Shown here piece by piece: positions 41,745-55,334 of a stretch of 64,000 bases of DNA. Every line of letters starts with the position of its first letter. The first letter of the stretch is position 1. The stretch spans positions 236,501 through 300,500 of the forward strand of contig JAQJVL010000705.1 of the NCBI GenBank assembly GCA_035578905.1, written 5' to 3'. This DNA comes from Stictocephala bisonia (taxonomy: Eukaryota > Arthropoda > Insecta > Hemiptera > Membracidae). Position numbers and translations under genes: made by a program. The notes below the pieces were generated by a model. That model was not told the origin of the DNA and did not search any database. It saw only the letters and a program-made list of their open reading frames with translations.

Positions 41745-44700
41745 CTTTTATCTTACTTGATATTGACATAGTAAGCAAAAATAATAAATAAATTGTTCTT
41801 CCTCAAACAACATAATGCATGATAGTTAAACACTTTTTTCGAGATTTTAACGCATGTGTATATATAAAACAAACATAACGTTTCGACAAGAATAAAACTC
41901 ATGCCATCTTTAGGTGTTTAGTTACTATCTTAACCTATATTTAAAAATAATTTATATTCCAACTAACTACCTTTATCAATTTAAGAAAACCTTTAAACAC
42001 ACAAAAGGTAATTAATGTTTACTGTGGAATATGAATATTGAATTTTTATTCCTGATATATCGAAAGTCACTCCTTCTTATAAACTATCATACATAATGTA
42101 CACAATAATGACAAAATATACAATGCAAAGAAAAAATTATCATACAATTATCAAAATAAAACTCACAGACAATATTATTAAATAGATTATTCGTCTTTGA
42201 TGTTCGTGGTAAATCCAACCGTAGTAGGGTAGGTGGTTCCCTGTCCACATGGAGTTAAATCATACCCTGTTGGGTAAGTTGAAAATTGTATTGTTTAATT
42301 ATTTTAGCAGTGTATCATTGATTTATATCGTTTCATATTTTGTTCTTTTTATTGTACAGGGTAGAGAAAAATATGGAAACGCTTTCAAAACAATGTTATT
42401 TTTTCCATAGGTAATTTGAGAATTTGATTTGTTTTATAATCGTGTTCCATAAAGTATAATTGTTTATCAGAATAATTTAGTTAAAATCATTCAATAGGGG
42501 AGAAATAATATTGTTTAAATTTGTTGAAATTCAAATGACCACCACTTTAGAAACGATTAACCTTTTCGCAGTCCGGTTTGCGGCAATTAATTTCTATTAA
42601 ATAGACATTTCGTTTGATACCAAACTCGACCTAGGCTTAGGTTGAAGATTTTCGTTCAATTTCTCGTGGGCAGTGCCTCTGAAAAGATGAAATGTCGCTA
42701 ATGGCTTCAAAAAGTATGTTCTTTGTAACCATGATCATGTACAAGATTTCACTTTTACAAGTGAAGTCATACAAAAGCTGTGACAGCCTTTCCATATTTT
42801 TCCACCCTGTATATTTGGTATTCTGATAGTCTAAAATCAGAAAAGACTTTTTAAAGAGTCCAATGTAACTTATAGGCATTTATTTTTCTAACGGTTTTCT
42901 CAATCATAGACTCTCATTGATATGGGTTAGTTAAACGAGAATATACATATAGTTTTAAATGTAGGATAATATAGTAAGTAAACCCCGAAAACGACGGGAG
43001 TTTTATACCTGTCATAATATTGTGTTTGTTTGATAAAAGACTTGAAGCTTTTGATATATACATTTTTATCCTTCACTTTTACTTATTTAATTATTTGGGT
43101 AGACAGGTAAACAATATTCACTAACAGATACAACTTCAGATTTCGATTGAAGTATGTGCTTTTTAAAATGGTAACGTTTCATTGGTACTCTAATTATATT
43201 TTTAAATTTTTCTGTTTCTTTCAATTGTTTATTTTTTCTTTCTCGTTTAGGTTTTAGTTAATTGATCATTAATTAATTAAAAGTATGTACATGTTTATAA
43301 TTGGTTCTCCTGGGAGATAGAACTATTTCTTTGCTTTAGCCTTAGGCACTCTAATACTTGGGCTATTAGGCTTGTTGGAGTTGCCTTTCTTTTAGATAAT
43401 TTACTTATTAATTTACTTTTATATAATGTTTTCTTTATTTGATACTGTATTACCAAGTATGATAAATTAATATTATTACTGTTAAAATTGTTCCTCAAAT
43501 AGTTGTTATTTGCTCTATCAGGTAATTAATTTACATCAAACAATAAACTATCTTCTATTAGTTGCTTCGAATTTGACTGATATTCGTATAACATCAAACT
43601 GTCATACTGATTTTATAATTATAACAAGTTTCAAAGAATCAAATGTAATTCGGCATTTGGTAGGGGAAATGTCACTGCATTATATGGATAAAAGTTTACA
43701 AACACTGCTTCGGTGGAAAGTAACATTTTTAGTATATTGTAACAAATTTTAGGGTGTAAGTGGAATCTATAGATGTGGTATAATGGGTAAGGCTACAAAT
43801 GTTAGACGAATTAGGAATCTTCTATTGTAAGAAGGGAAATGTTTCAGTGTCACAGGGTGAATAGTGTGTTTACTAATTGTAAATGGAAAGATAAGTTATT
43901 ATGGATTAGCAATTGACTATAAAATTGTATGTGTTATGGAAAAAATATAATTGAAATGTAAACAGAAGCTGTATATTGAGTTCACAGAGAGAAAGCTATA
44001 ATTTTCTAAGCAATGCTAAAATTAGTATTGTTGAAGGGTTGAGTAATTTAAAATAATTAAATTGGCAATTGGAAATCAAGAAATTGAGTTTTATTAAACT
44101 GATTTAGAAATACGTTCGATGACTTATTCTTTAGTTTAGAACGAAGTTAACCCATAATTCAAGTAAATTAGTGGACTATATCATGTTAAATTAAAATAAT
44201 TTCCCACTTTACTTCGCACTTCTTATTAAGGACCCAACAAATGTGATGTGTTAATAGGTGCACGGGATCATTAAAATTCGATTACATATGTTGTGTGTGG
44301 GTGAGTCAAGACAGATTGTAGTCCAATGGTTAGCAAATATGAACTACTACTGTAGGCACAGAAATTATGTGCAATCGAGTTTGAAGGTTGTATAAGAAAA
44401 AAAATCAAGAGGCCTATGAAAAATACAAGCACACCATTGTTTTACTTAATTCATTTTACGTTATGAAATATGCATTTTTAAATTGTATCATAAGTTTTGA
44501 TAATTTTCATCCTAGTTGGATCAGAATCAGCAACACTTGAACAAACGTGAATGTGTTCTGTCCAACATAGGCCTACTCCTAAAAGTTGGCTCAGAAATTA
44601 GATGTACCCGAATTTAAACAAGTTTACTAAGAAACTAAGAGTACTATGACAAATCATATCACACCATTGCTTCCGTCGTTTAATTTTATGTTATAACATT

Positions 44701-45064
44701 TTAATTTTTTAATTTGATTAAAAGTTATAATAACTGTTATGCTAGTTGGAGCAAAAAAGTAACGTAATTTTAACTAGTTTTCACTGTGCATCATCTGTAC
44801 TCTTGTATTACAAATAAACCGATATTTTATTGCATTTATATTTTAATGTGTGGTTGACTGGAGTGTTTTCTATAAATTTTATATTTTTCATAATTTTAAC
44901 TTTTCCAAAAAAATTCTTATCAATTTTCTGAAACGTTTTCTTTGCTTCCATAAGTAGTAAAATTAATTACTTAGTCACGTTGTTATCCTTATGAAATGTA
45001 TAGATGAGTACAATGTATTTCTTATTTATGTGTAAGTAAATGCAGTAATTTAATTTACTTAAAG
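41745..45064. other. AT-rich interval, no supported gene
   Basis: Open frames here (42637-42879, 43295-43498, 43510-43752) lack any family motif and have AT-driven composition. I see no repeat or RNA gene. Confidence 0.5.
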
Positions 45065-45135
45065 CCTGTCTGTCTGTTGACGGGCTGGTTTGGCGATGCA
45101 ATCCTTGTGTCAGTGAGAGAAGAAAGAGCCTAAGA

Positions 45136-45864
45136 ATGGATGCTAATCTTTTATCTGGTGAGTTAACTTTACAAGATATTATGAGAGAATTAAAAGAAAT
45201 GAAAGAAGAACATAAGACATCTATGAATGATTTTAATTATTCATATGAGAAACTAGATGCAAAGTTAACTGAAAATACTGAACTGTTAAAAAAACAATCT
45301 GAAGATTTGCTAATGTATATGGAAGAGATAGAAAATCTGAAGAAGGAAAATGCTATACTGAAAAGGAATAATAAAGAATTAGAGATTCGGCTTATGGACT
45401 GTGAGCAATACTCTAGGAAAAATTGTATTGAAATTCATGGAATACCCACTAGTGCAAATGAGAATGTGGTGGAGATTGTTAAGAAGGTGGGTGTGGCTTT
45501 GGATGTTAATATTCAAGAAACCATGATAGACAATTGTCACAGACTTGGAAGGAGGAATGATGGTGGAGCATCGGGTATTATTGTTAAGTTTGTGTGAAGA
45601 CTAGATGTGGAAGAGGTGTTAAAAAAACGTCGTGTTAAAAGGAATTTGTCTACACGGCACATGGGGATGACTTCTGATTGCCCTGTATACATAAATGAAT
45701 CGCTTTGTCCTATGAAGAGAACGCTTTATGGTCGAGTTCGAGCTCCAAAAAGAGAAAAGGGGTTTAAGTATCTTTGGCTACGTGGAGGTAAAATTATCAT
45801 TCGAAAGGAGGAAGGTGCACCAGTGATTGAAATTAATTGTCACGAAGATTTGGATAAACTATAA
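45136..45864 (+). pseudogene. LINE ORF1: coiled-coil RNA-binding protein with one stop
   Basis: The frame is open from ATG 45136 (MDANLLSGELTLQDIMRELK) to the stop after HEDLDKL at 45864, except for one TGA at 45595-45597. The two halves are in the same frame. Residues about 15-100 are a Lys/Glu/Leu coiled coil (for trimer or oligomer formation). CEQYSRKNCIEIHGIP then starts an RRM-like domain, with NCHRLGRR and a C-terminal RKEEGAPVIEIN. ORF1 proteins of this kind coat LINE RNA and act as chaperones. The TGA could derive from CGA by CpG loss. Confidence 0.75.
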
Positions 45865-46019
45865 TGGTAATTTTTTATTTTTTTGTTTATTTGTCTACTT
45901 CTTTGATTATGTGTAGGCCTAAGTATATACAAAAATATAATAAGTTAACAATAAATTGGTAGGTTACTTAGTTAAATATGAATAATACAAACAAATTATC
46001 TGGCTTATTAAATATTGGT

Positions 46020-48870
46020 AAAATGAATTCTTTTTTAATAGTAAACCAAAATATTAGAAGTCTCCAAAAAATTTTGATTATTTGGTTGTTGAGCTTTCAG
46101 TCTGTGTAAAGCCCCCTGATATCATTGTTCTCACGGAGATATGGATTACAAAAAGTGAATCAGATTTATTTAAGTTAGAAAATCATAACTTAATAAATCA
46201 TTGCAATGATAATAATAGAGGTAAAGGTGTTGCTATATATTTATTAAAAGACAAGATAAAATTAGATAATTTTGTAATTGAAAATGTTGCCACATCGGAT
46301 ACTCTAAGGTTAAATATTGTTTCAAATAGATGTGAATTTAGTATTCTTGTTGTGTACAGATATCACCTTACCAATAAAAGTGATTTTATTAGTGAATTAA
46401 AATTGTATTTAGAAAATGATAATAGTTTTAAAGTATCTAGAAACTGCTTTATAGTGGGTGATTTTAATATAGATCTGTTGGATTTAAATTTGGTAGCTGA
46501 CAAATATAAGACATGCTTAGCTAGCAGTGGATTTGAGTCATTGATAAATGAACCTACAAGAATTACAAACAAAACTGCAACATGTTTGGATCATGTGTTT
46601 GCCAGATTAAGAGACAAAAGCCTTGTCAATGTAGGTTCTACTGTGGTAGATCTAGGTATTACTGATCACTGTATGTCTGTAGTCTGGTTAGAGTTTAAAT
46701 ATAGTAATACATGCAAGAATGTTAACACTGTCAGTAACTATATAGAATATGATAATTTAAATAATTTATTAAATAAGCAAGATTGGAATGATGTAATGCT
46801 ATGTGAAGATCCAAATACAGCATTTGATAAATTTCTTTCAATTTTAAATAATCACATAAGTTGCAGTAGAGTATTCAATAACAAGCCAATCACTAATTTG
46901 AATAAATTAAAACCATGGATTAATGACTTGATTTGTATGAAGATAAGGAAAAGAGATCAATTATTTAAAAAATTTACACGTAAATAACTTAAGTCTTCAG
47001 AAATATTATAAAAAGTATAGAAATGATTTCAATTCTTTAATAAGAGGTACAAAAGAAGCTTACTATAGAAGATTATTTGACAAATGTGTAGATGATTCTA
47101 AGAAAACTTGGAGTGTAATTAACAAAGTTACAGGTAAAAATAACAATAAAGAATCTTTATATTCAGTAGTGTATAATGACATAGTGGTTAATGAGGAAAA
47201 ACTTGTTGCAGAGGTATTCAATAGGCATTTCATATCAATAGTGGAGAGCTTACATATATATGAGCTAAAACCAAGCAATTATTATAATTTAAATTCAGGA
47301 AACATTTTTAAAAGTAAGAAGCAAGTTTCTTCTATCTTTCTTAGCTATGTTTTTGAATATGAGGTAGTAAGTATTATTAAAAACTTAAAAAACAGTAATT
47401 CAAATGGCATTGATGGCATTAGTTCTAAATTACTAAAGGAAATTTGCTTCAGTATAGCAAAGGTCCTAACTTTTATTATAAATTTAAGTTTTTCAACTGG
47501 GATTTTTCCAGATAAGCTTAAGATTGCAACTGTAGTGCCAGTCTACAAAAAGGGCTCTAAAAGTGATTGCAATAACTATCGCCCCATTTCTTAACATTCT
47601 CTAAGATAGTTGAGAAATGTATGAAAAAACGACTTTTAGATTATTAAGTTAAAACAAATTTTTTTAGTTCAAATCAATATGGATTTAGATCGGGAATGAG
47701 TACTGAGACTGCGTTAATACACTTTATGAAAGATATTTCTGATCATATAAATGTGGGTGAGAAGGTTAGTGCCCTATTCTTGAACATAAAAAAAGCATTT
47801 GATACAGTAGATCATAGTATCTTATTTGCTAAACTCTATAATTGTGGAGTTCGAGGAAATGCTTATGAATGGTTTGATAGTTATTTATCTTGTCGTGTAC
47901 AATGTGTTAAAATAAATAATTCCATTAGTGAGCTTGGTCAGTTGAAATATGGTGTTCCGCAGGGATCAGTTTTGGGTCCAATCCTATTTTTAATATTTAT
48001 TAATGATGATCTATGTTCTGCAAAGTTAAGAGGCCATTTAACGTCATTCGCTGATGACACTGCCCTTACTTATCATGGCAATAGTTGGAACACAGTTAGA
48101 GTTAACATGAATCATGATTTAAGAAGGTTAAAGTGGTGGTTTGTAGAAAATAAGTTAGCTCTAAGTCCAGAAAAAACAATATATGTAAACTTTTCCCTGC
48201 GTAAAAGCAATATAGTTATACCAAATAATTTGTTTTATCCTTGTTTAGGGTGCCTCTGTGATTTTAAATACTGTAATAACTGTGTAAAAATTTTATGTAG
48301 TGATAATATTAAATACTTAGGTTTATTTATAGACAAGAAATAATTTGAATAATGTATTGTGGATAACATATTTCTTAAGGGATTTTTGTCATGTGGACAC
48401 TAAGGTTAATATATTTCTCACTTGTGCAAAGTAGGTTGGAATATGGTTTGGCAATTTGGGGGGGGGGGGGTACTTATATCAGTAATAGTTTGCCATTGAT
48501 GAAACAACAAAAATGTTTTTTAAAGGTTATTGCTAGGAAGAAGCTCTCTGATAGATCTTGGCCTCTGTACTTAGAGCTTAATATATTGCCCCTTAGACAT
48601 CTTTATGTATATAAGGTACTAGTTATTTTCTTTAAAAGATGTGGAAATATACCTGGTGTTGAAGGATTGTATAGAGAGAGATTAAGAAATAGAAAAAATA
48701 TGAGATTCCTAGACATTTGCTGACATACTATAAAAAAAACATATGAATATATTGGTCCTAAACTTTTTAATTCATTGCCTGATAAAATTAAAGAAATTAA
48801 AAATTATGGTAAATTTAAAAGAGAGATTAGGAAATGGTTATTTGAAATAGATGATGTAGGATTATTGTTC
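46020..48870 (+). pseudogene. LINE ORF2: AP-type endonuclease plus reverse transcriptase
   Basis: Endonuclease: VNQNIRSLQ near 46045 (slightly before the main frame, across a frameshift), VLTEIWITKS, FIVGDFNIDL near 46455, CLDHVF and ITDHCMSV, the metal-binding and catalytic order of APE-like nucleases. RT: NGIDGISSKLLKE, VVPVYKKGSKSDCNNYRPIS, a frameshift at 47590, FRSGMSTETALIHF, FLNIKKAFDTVDH (motif A), YGVPQGSVLGPILF (motif B) and SFADDTAL (motif C) near 48050. The C-terminal domain starts near 48391 and includes a run of 13 G at 48458-48470. Frameshifts near 46080, 46985, 47590 and 48345 break it. Confidence 0.8.
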
Positions 48871-49460
48871 TGATTATATTTTTAAATTGTTTGTTACATT
48901 ATTATCTCAGCTTTTGGTGGTACTGTGATTCAGTTGTAGCATATTTGTATTAAAATTCAATTGTTTATCTTTTTGTGTTATATTGTCTATGTTACTTTCT
49001 GTTGCCCTTATCCATTTGTATTTGGAATTCGGTACTGTAATTGTAGTGAGTTTATCTTGTTAATATTGTTATGCTTTCTTGTTAATATTGTTGTTCTGAT
49101 TAGATTTATATTGTTTTGTTATTGTTGAATTTTTTTTAATTTAGACACAGCCTGAAACTGTTATTTAAGAATGTAGTGTATATTATTTGAATTTGTTATT
49201 AATATTTATTATAATCTGGGAGAGATTTTTTTTAGAAGAAAAATTCGGCAATAGCAGGAACTATAGTATATGATGGAGCCCCAAATCAGGCTTGCCTTTG
49301 GAATCCTATTTGTTTCCTCTTTATATATTTGCTATGGAAATATTGATTTATGTAAAATTATTTATTTGTTATTGTGAAACAGGTTAAATGTAATGAAAAT
49401 CTTTATTATTGTAATCTATGTAAAAATTTTTTGGAGGAAATAAACATTATTATTATTATA

Positions 49461-50677
49461 ATTTGATTTTAATTAATTTAAAGTCACATTAAATGGATTA
49501 ATTTTACATTTTTTGGTTCCAACTGGGATAACAATTAATAAAACTTAAGAATACAAATTGTGTAACGTACAATTAAATGATAAAATCAATTGTGTGATTG
49601 GATTTATCATAGGCTTTCTTAGTAAAGTAACTTCCAACTCATGTACAAATAATTTCTGCGACGAAAGTTAGCCTATATCTCGAGTTCAAGATAGAAATAC
49701 GAATTCGGGAATTTAACTGTCAAGAATATACTTTACCTTGAAATACAGTAGCTGACGAAACTATACGGCGGTGATGTGACGTGGTGAATACACTTTTTAT
49801 TAAGAAAGTGTATGTATATGTTATGCTAAGTGGCTTGCGGCAACAAGCGGCAGTTATCTTGCTTCCCTGCAGATTGCTGCTGACATGTTAGATTCTTCGA
49901 GTATCGTGAATACTTTTGTTCAGTAATAACAATTAATTTAAATACACCACATATAACCATATGATTGATAATGCTATGTGTAGTTACATATTTTATAAAC
50001 AAGCAATAATATATATTTTGAATAAGATCCAAAAGTGTTGTTATTTATTGTTAGAAATAATAAAATGTATCTCCTGTCACAAGGTAAATACAATCCATGT
50101 GATACCAGTCAATACCTTCCTCACAAATTCTATTTACGGAAGCTAATCCCTCCGCAAAAGACCGCAGGGGGCACTCTATAACTATTTGATCCATTGTCTG
50201 TATAGGCTCCTCGAAATCACATGACTAATATATTGTCAATTCCCATTTGAATTTCCAGTTACATCTGTCCACGCCAGTTTAGAGGCGATTCAACAGTGTT
50301 CATTCCCTACAAGGAAGGTTTATCCCACCTATATTCGTATTGACGGATCATTAATCGGACTGATAATAGTTATGATATTATATGACTGATAACCGCCTAA
50401 TTAAATAACGTATTAATTAGATTAATTTAAGATGTTTTTAAAATAAATACATCCAATAGTCAATTATGAATATATTATTAAAAATTAATGAATGATCAAT
50501 AGTAGGTAATTTCTGATGGTACAAGGCTCACTTTTCTGCGGTTTTCCAAGATGGCGGGGGTCACATGACTCAGTCCTACCAACCCTGTGGGAATTTTCAC
50601 TCCAAAAATTTTCATCTTCATTCCCTTTTTATACTTTAACAAATGCATTATTTTATACATATACTATAACAAATGCA

Positions 50678-50733
<56 letters not shown>

Positions 50734-51130
50734 TATAACACATTTATACTCTATGTGTCATATTTGGTTCTTATTGAGAATTTAGCAAGAATATATTACT
50801 GACTATTCATAATGATTTTATGAAACAGCTGCACAGACAAGATGTTAGTGGTTTTTCTGTTGCAACAGGCGTGGCTGACACTCGTGATTGACCTTATCAC
50901 GCATGCGCACGACTATTTTCAAATGCTACGCTGTGATTGGTCCTCCCCCTTCCTCTTTTTCCTTCTTCTTCTTATTATTTCCTACCAGTCCCGTAATTCT
51001 CTCACTAGCGCTCAATCTAAAACGAACGTGGACTATTTTTGCTCTTACGGTTTGATTTAACTGGCTAGAGTTTGAAATTTGCCTATATACTGAACTATAT
51101 ACCACAAATAACAATTACTTCTTTTTAAAA
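49461..51130. other. AT-rich interval with (TA)n tract
   Basis: No gene recognised. A (TA)n microsatellite of about 45 bases lies at 50679-50725. From about 50860 the sequence becomes richer in GC and runs into the promoter side of Polinton 2, with TATATACTGAACTATATACC at 51082-51101 upstream of the polymerase start. No terminal inverted repeat could be tested because the far end of Polinton 2 is outside the window. Confidence 0.5.
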
Positions 51131-51158
51131 CCAAATTAAATAGTATCCTAGCCTAACC

Positions 51159-53520
51159 ATGGAATCCTACTCATCCGCTTTTAACAATAACCTTGTTACC
51201 ATTTGCCGTAAGTTTAGCACTTGCGGCAAAGACGTTCTAATAGTTTTAACTGAAAATAAGCATACATTCCTTTCTGTAGTATCCCTTCAACATAACAGCT
51301 CGGGGGAATTAAATGGTATATTTCTGTTCAAATAAAATTCACCAAAATTGTAAATAACAAAGAAATATCCACTTCTCCTTTCTTCCACGGTAAAACTAGA
51401 CCTCTGCTACCTTCAGATTCTATCGATAGTCAATATTCAGAAGCACTTAAAAAATTTTAGAAAGCGTGGGTGAACGGTTAAGTCAAGGTAGTGGGTGGGT
51501 ACTTGAAAATGACTCACGTTTAGATCTTTGCATTGTTAAACATCAACCTTTATACGCTTTTTCTTACATACCCACTCCTAAAAACTTGCCAATTGTAAAT
51601 ATAAAAAATGATAATAATAAATGCTTTCTCTACTCTGTACTTGCTCAGTTATACTACGACAAAAATAGGAGAGTTAGTTATTAGATAAAACTTGAAAATA
51701 AATTAAATATGTCTAGTATTAGCTATCCTGTAAAATTAACTGATTTCGATTGATTGAAAAATTAAATCCTTCTATTTCTGTAAATATATTTGGTTATGAA
51801 AAAGATGAAGTCAATCCAATTAGAATCACTAAATAACAGTTCAGGATTCATCATGTAAACTTGTTACTTTTGGCTAATAACACGACTACTCACTACTGGT
51901 TGATCACAAGCTTGTCCCGACTGCTATCTCACTTGACTAAATACGCAAATGCTTCTTACTACTGTAACTATTGTTTACACTTATTTTCGACTAAAAACTT
52001 ACTTACTAATCACTTACCTTTGTGCTCACCACACAGAGCACAAAAGACCAGACTACCTACTGAGGACGAAAAGGTTAGGGACTTTAAAAACTATTCTCTC
52101 ACACAAAGTCCCATTTACCATTTACTGTGACTTTAAAAGTGTTGTACAACCTTTGGTGACTTTTCCTATAACGCCGAGTACAGTAAACCATTCCCTTCAC
52201 ATTCCATCAGGCTTTTGCTACGTAATTATTGACATTAATGGCAAAGCTATCAAACCACCTGTTGTTTACAGTGGTGCAGAATTTGTTTATACTTTTCTAA
52301 ATTGTTTGATGAACGAGTCTAAAGAACTCATACCTATTATTAAAAAGTACATCCCAATTAAAATGACTTCACGAGACAAAATTTGTTCCCAAAACGTTAA
52401 CAATTGCCACCTTTGCATTAAACAAAGTGGCTAAGCACACTTATTTTAACGGGTCAGTTCTTGGAAGCTGCCCATAATTCTTTCAATTTAAATTATAAAA
52501 TTCCCGATCACATTACGGTGTTTTTCCATAACCTCAAAGGTTATGATTGCCACTATTTGATTCAAGGGCTAGGTAAATTCAAAAAATAAAAACTGTCATG
52601 TATCGCTACAACTAGTGAGTGGTACATTTCAGTCACCTTTGAATCTCTACGTTTCCTAGATTCGCTTTAATTTTTTAGTACACCTTTGGACGAACTTGTG
52701 AAACCCCTAAAGTCCGATAATATTTCAAACTTTAAAATTTTGAAACAATGTATGGGTGATTCACTTGGACTTACTACTACGTAAAGTTGTGTTTCTCTAC
52801 ACTTACATGACAGACGAACCTAAATTCCACTAGACAGAACTTCCTCCCAAAGAGGCTTTCTTTAACGACTTGACTGAAACACCTATATCTGACAAAGACT
52901 ATGCACATGCACATACTTTGTGAAATACTTTTGGCATGACTTCAATGAAACAGTACCACGACTTGTACTTACAGACAGACGTTTTACTACTAGCGGACAT
53001 TTTTGAAAATTTCAGAATGACTAGCATGACAAACTTATGTATTGACCCATATAAAGTTCACTCACTTCCAGATTTGGCATGGTATGCTATGTTGAAAATG
53101 ACCGACGTAAGACTCCACTTACTCACAGACATAGACCAACACTTGTTTGTTGAGTCTGGAATCCGAGGCGGTGTCTCCATGATACCCTAACGCTTTAACC
53201 AGGATAACAATCCTTACCTACCCGACTTTGACTCCACTAAACGTACAAATTACTTGATTTACCTTGACTGTAATAATTTATACGGTACATCGATGATCCA
53301 ACATTTGCCGAGGTCTGATTTTACTAGACAAACTGAACAGGAGATAGAATCTTTAGAATTTACCAAAGTACCGGATGACTCTGAGACTGATTACATACTC
53401 GACGTGGACTTGCACTATCCACAGCACCTACACGACTTACACTCAGACTATCTACTAGCTCCTGAATGGAAAATTGTTACTAAAGACATGTTATTCACAT
53501 ACTCAAATTCAAATTGTTTT
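51159..53520 (+). pseudogene. Protein-primed DNA polymerase B (Polinton 2), N-terminal part
   Basis: ATG 51159 (MESYSSAFNNNLVTICRKFS) follows a TATA-rich leader. Then come LSQGSGWVLENDSRLDL and LPIVNIKNDNNKCFLYSVLA (51466-51684), a finger YCNYCLHLFSTKNLLTNHLP, and TIYCDFKSVVQPL (Exo I near 52120, with Lys in place of Glu after Phe). FFHNLKGYDCHYLI (Exo II, about 52525) follows, then MTSMKQYHDLYLQTDVLLLA (52936) and motif A IYLDCNNLYGTSM at 53254-53295. DYILDVDLHYPQHLHDLHSD is the family signature after motif A. Several stops and frameshifts. Coding is cut at 53505-53520 by a LINE and resumes at 57897. Confidence 0.85.
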
Positions 53521-53596
53521 ATTGCATAGAAGACAATTACATGAGTTGTATCACAATAGTCAATATTCAATAACCTATCCCATACATTCTTAAAAC

Positions 53597-53814
53597 GGTG
53601 CATACAAACATACAAGCTGTCTTACATTCATTCTCTCATTTATACTAGGTTAAAATTCTAAAACTAAATAAATATATAATAAATACATACATAACTAAAT
53701 AAATAGGTGCATACAAACACACAATATGTCTTAAGTTCACTCTCTAATTTATACTAGATTAAAATTACAAAACTAAATAAACAAATATATACATAACTAA
53801 ATAAATAGTTAGCG
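53597..53814. repeat. Tandem duplication of about 109 bp in the LINE 3' UTR
   Basis: GGTGCATACAAACATACAAG at 53597 recurs at 53706 as GGTGCATACAAACACACAAT. Both copies continue through CTAAATAAATAATA-like AT-rich sequence. Confidence 0.8.
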
Positions 53815-54150
53815 ACCACTCCACATCCCTGTGCTATGCCTATTTTTGAGGGTCATTTGACATTACTAGATCTTCCAGTTATGTGCAAGGAACTCTTCCA
53901 CGCTGTAGAAAGCGTTTGATATAAGCACGTTTTTAAGACGAGCCTTAAATGCCTTGGGCACCTGTGCCTATTTTAATTCATTGGGTGAACTGTTGATTAA
54001 ACGAACACCGGCCTGAGAAGGTATATGATCGAAAACTACCGTCCTGTGTTGCCCAGTTCGGTAGGTTTCCTTGCCTCTGGTGTTGTGTCCGTGTATGTCG
54101 GTGCCTCTAATTAGAGTAAATTTGGTCATGCAGTAACTGATTGTTTCTAT

Positions 54151-54154
<4 letters not shown>

Positions 54155-54188
<34 letters not shown>
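54155..54188. repeat. (AT)n microsatellite inside the LINE
   Basis: About 15 AT dinucleotides within the LINE C-terminal coding remnant, which explains the long run of alternating Ile/Tyr in the antisense frame. Confidence 0.9.
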
Positions 54189-54192
<4 letters not shown>

Positions 54193-54689
54193 TATGCAGA
54201 GCAGGGTCAACAGGTGTAAGTTCTGCTTTTTAATTTTGAAATAATTCGTACTGCTTTTTTTCTGCAGCCCAAATATTCGCAAAAATTCTCTATTTGAGCA
54301 TCCACCTACAGTATCACCCCATATGATATATGTGGGTATATTATCCCATAATACGCCATCATGATAATTTCAATCGGGCAGTATTTGGACAAATATCTCA
54401 AACAATATATTCAGTACCTGACGATAATTTAGAACAAATCATGTTTGTGTTCCAAGAAATTTAGTGGATTGGACTTCTTCCAGTTCGGTTTCTGATAACA
54501 TAAGGGTTAGAATACGTCTAAATCAGATTGGCGTAAGTTAAAACTGATGTAGTTCGATTTTTTTAGATTTAATTTTAGATTTGTATTATTAAAATACTGC
54601 ATTACATCATTTAAGTCAGTTAATTTTTGAATTTCTAAGTCTAATTTTGATTTATCACTGAAGCAGAGATTCGTATCATCAGTGAACAT

Positions 54690-54860
54690 GAATGGGTGGG
54701 TGGGTGGGTCAGTAAGACTGTGCGTGAATGGGTGGATCAGTACCACTGAACGTGATTGGGTGGGTGAGTGGGTCAGTATGGCTGTACGTGAATGGGTGGG
54801 TAGGTGGGTCAGTACCACTATACGTGAATAGGTGGCTCGGTGGGTCAATACCACTGTAAG
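54690..54860. repeat. Minisatellite of the 36-bp family, first LINE block
   Basis: About four to five units of GGTGGGTCAGTACCACTGTA followed by CGTGAATGGGTGGGT, more diverged than at 26371. It abuts the LINE RT catalytic box. Confidence 0.8.
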
Positions 54861-55334
54861 GTTTCCCTTCGTTGATGAAACTTTATGTGAGCAAAATTTA
54901 ACCCGCAAGTCACTTTCCACCTGGCCCAATCATAGTTTGTTTATTTTGATTTCCTTGTTTTTATTTTGTTTATTATCTTATAGTTTGTTTATTAATTGTT
55001 TATTAATTACCGTTAAAATTCTGAATTGTTTGAAACTTACATTAACTTCCACGTTGCTTACCACTTGGACCAAACAATTTTTTTCTTAATTTGTTTTTCG
55101 CCAAGAGATCATTGATGTTTGTTATACATTCTGCAAGGTTTTCTGTTATTTAATTTTAATCATTCTGTAGCAAGTCTTTGTTACTGTAACCATATATTGA
55201 TAAAAGGACTTGATGTTACATTCATTGTTGTATTAATATTAAATTGTTATCATTTTCAATAATGATGAGTAATGCAAATTAGCACCTGCTGTTTTGTAGT
55301 TTAATTATTATATTACGTAGATCTGCCATCAATA
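54861..55334. other. AT-rich filler between two minisatellite blocks
   Basis: No coding and no match to other parts of the window that I can see. It occupies the place where the LINE RT motifs A and B should be. Confidence 0.5.

Larger units (their letters stand above)
45065..49460 (+). mobile_element. Nearly full-length two-ORF LINE (CR1/Jockey-like)
   Basis: 5' UTR from about 45065, ORF1 at 45136-45864, ORF2 from about 46020 to 48870 with endonuclease and reverse transcriptase. The 3' UTR ends in AATAAACATTATTATTATTA near 49445. It is the only LINE in the window with ORF1 and endonuclease in place, and few mutations separate it from open frames, so it is the youngest. Confidence 0.85.
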
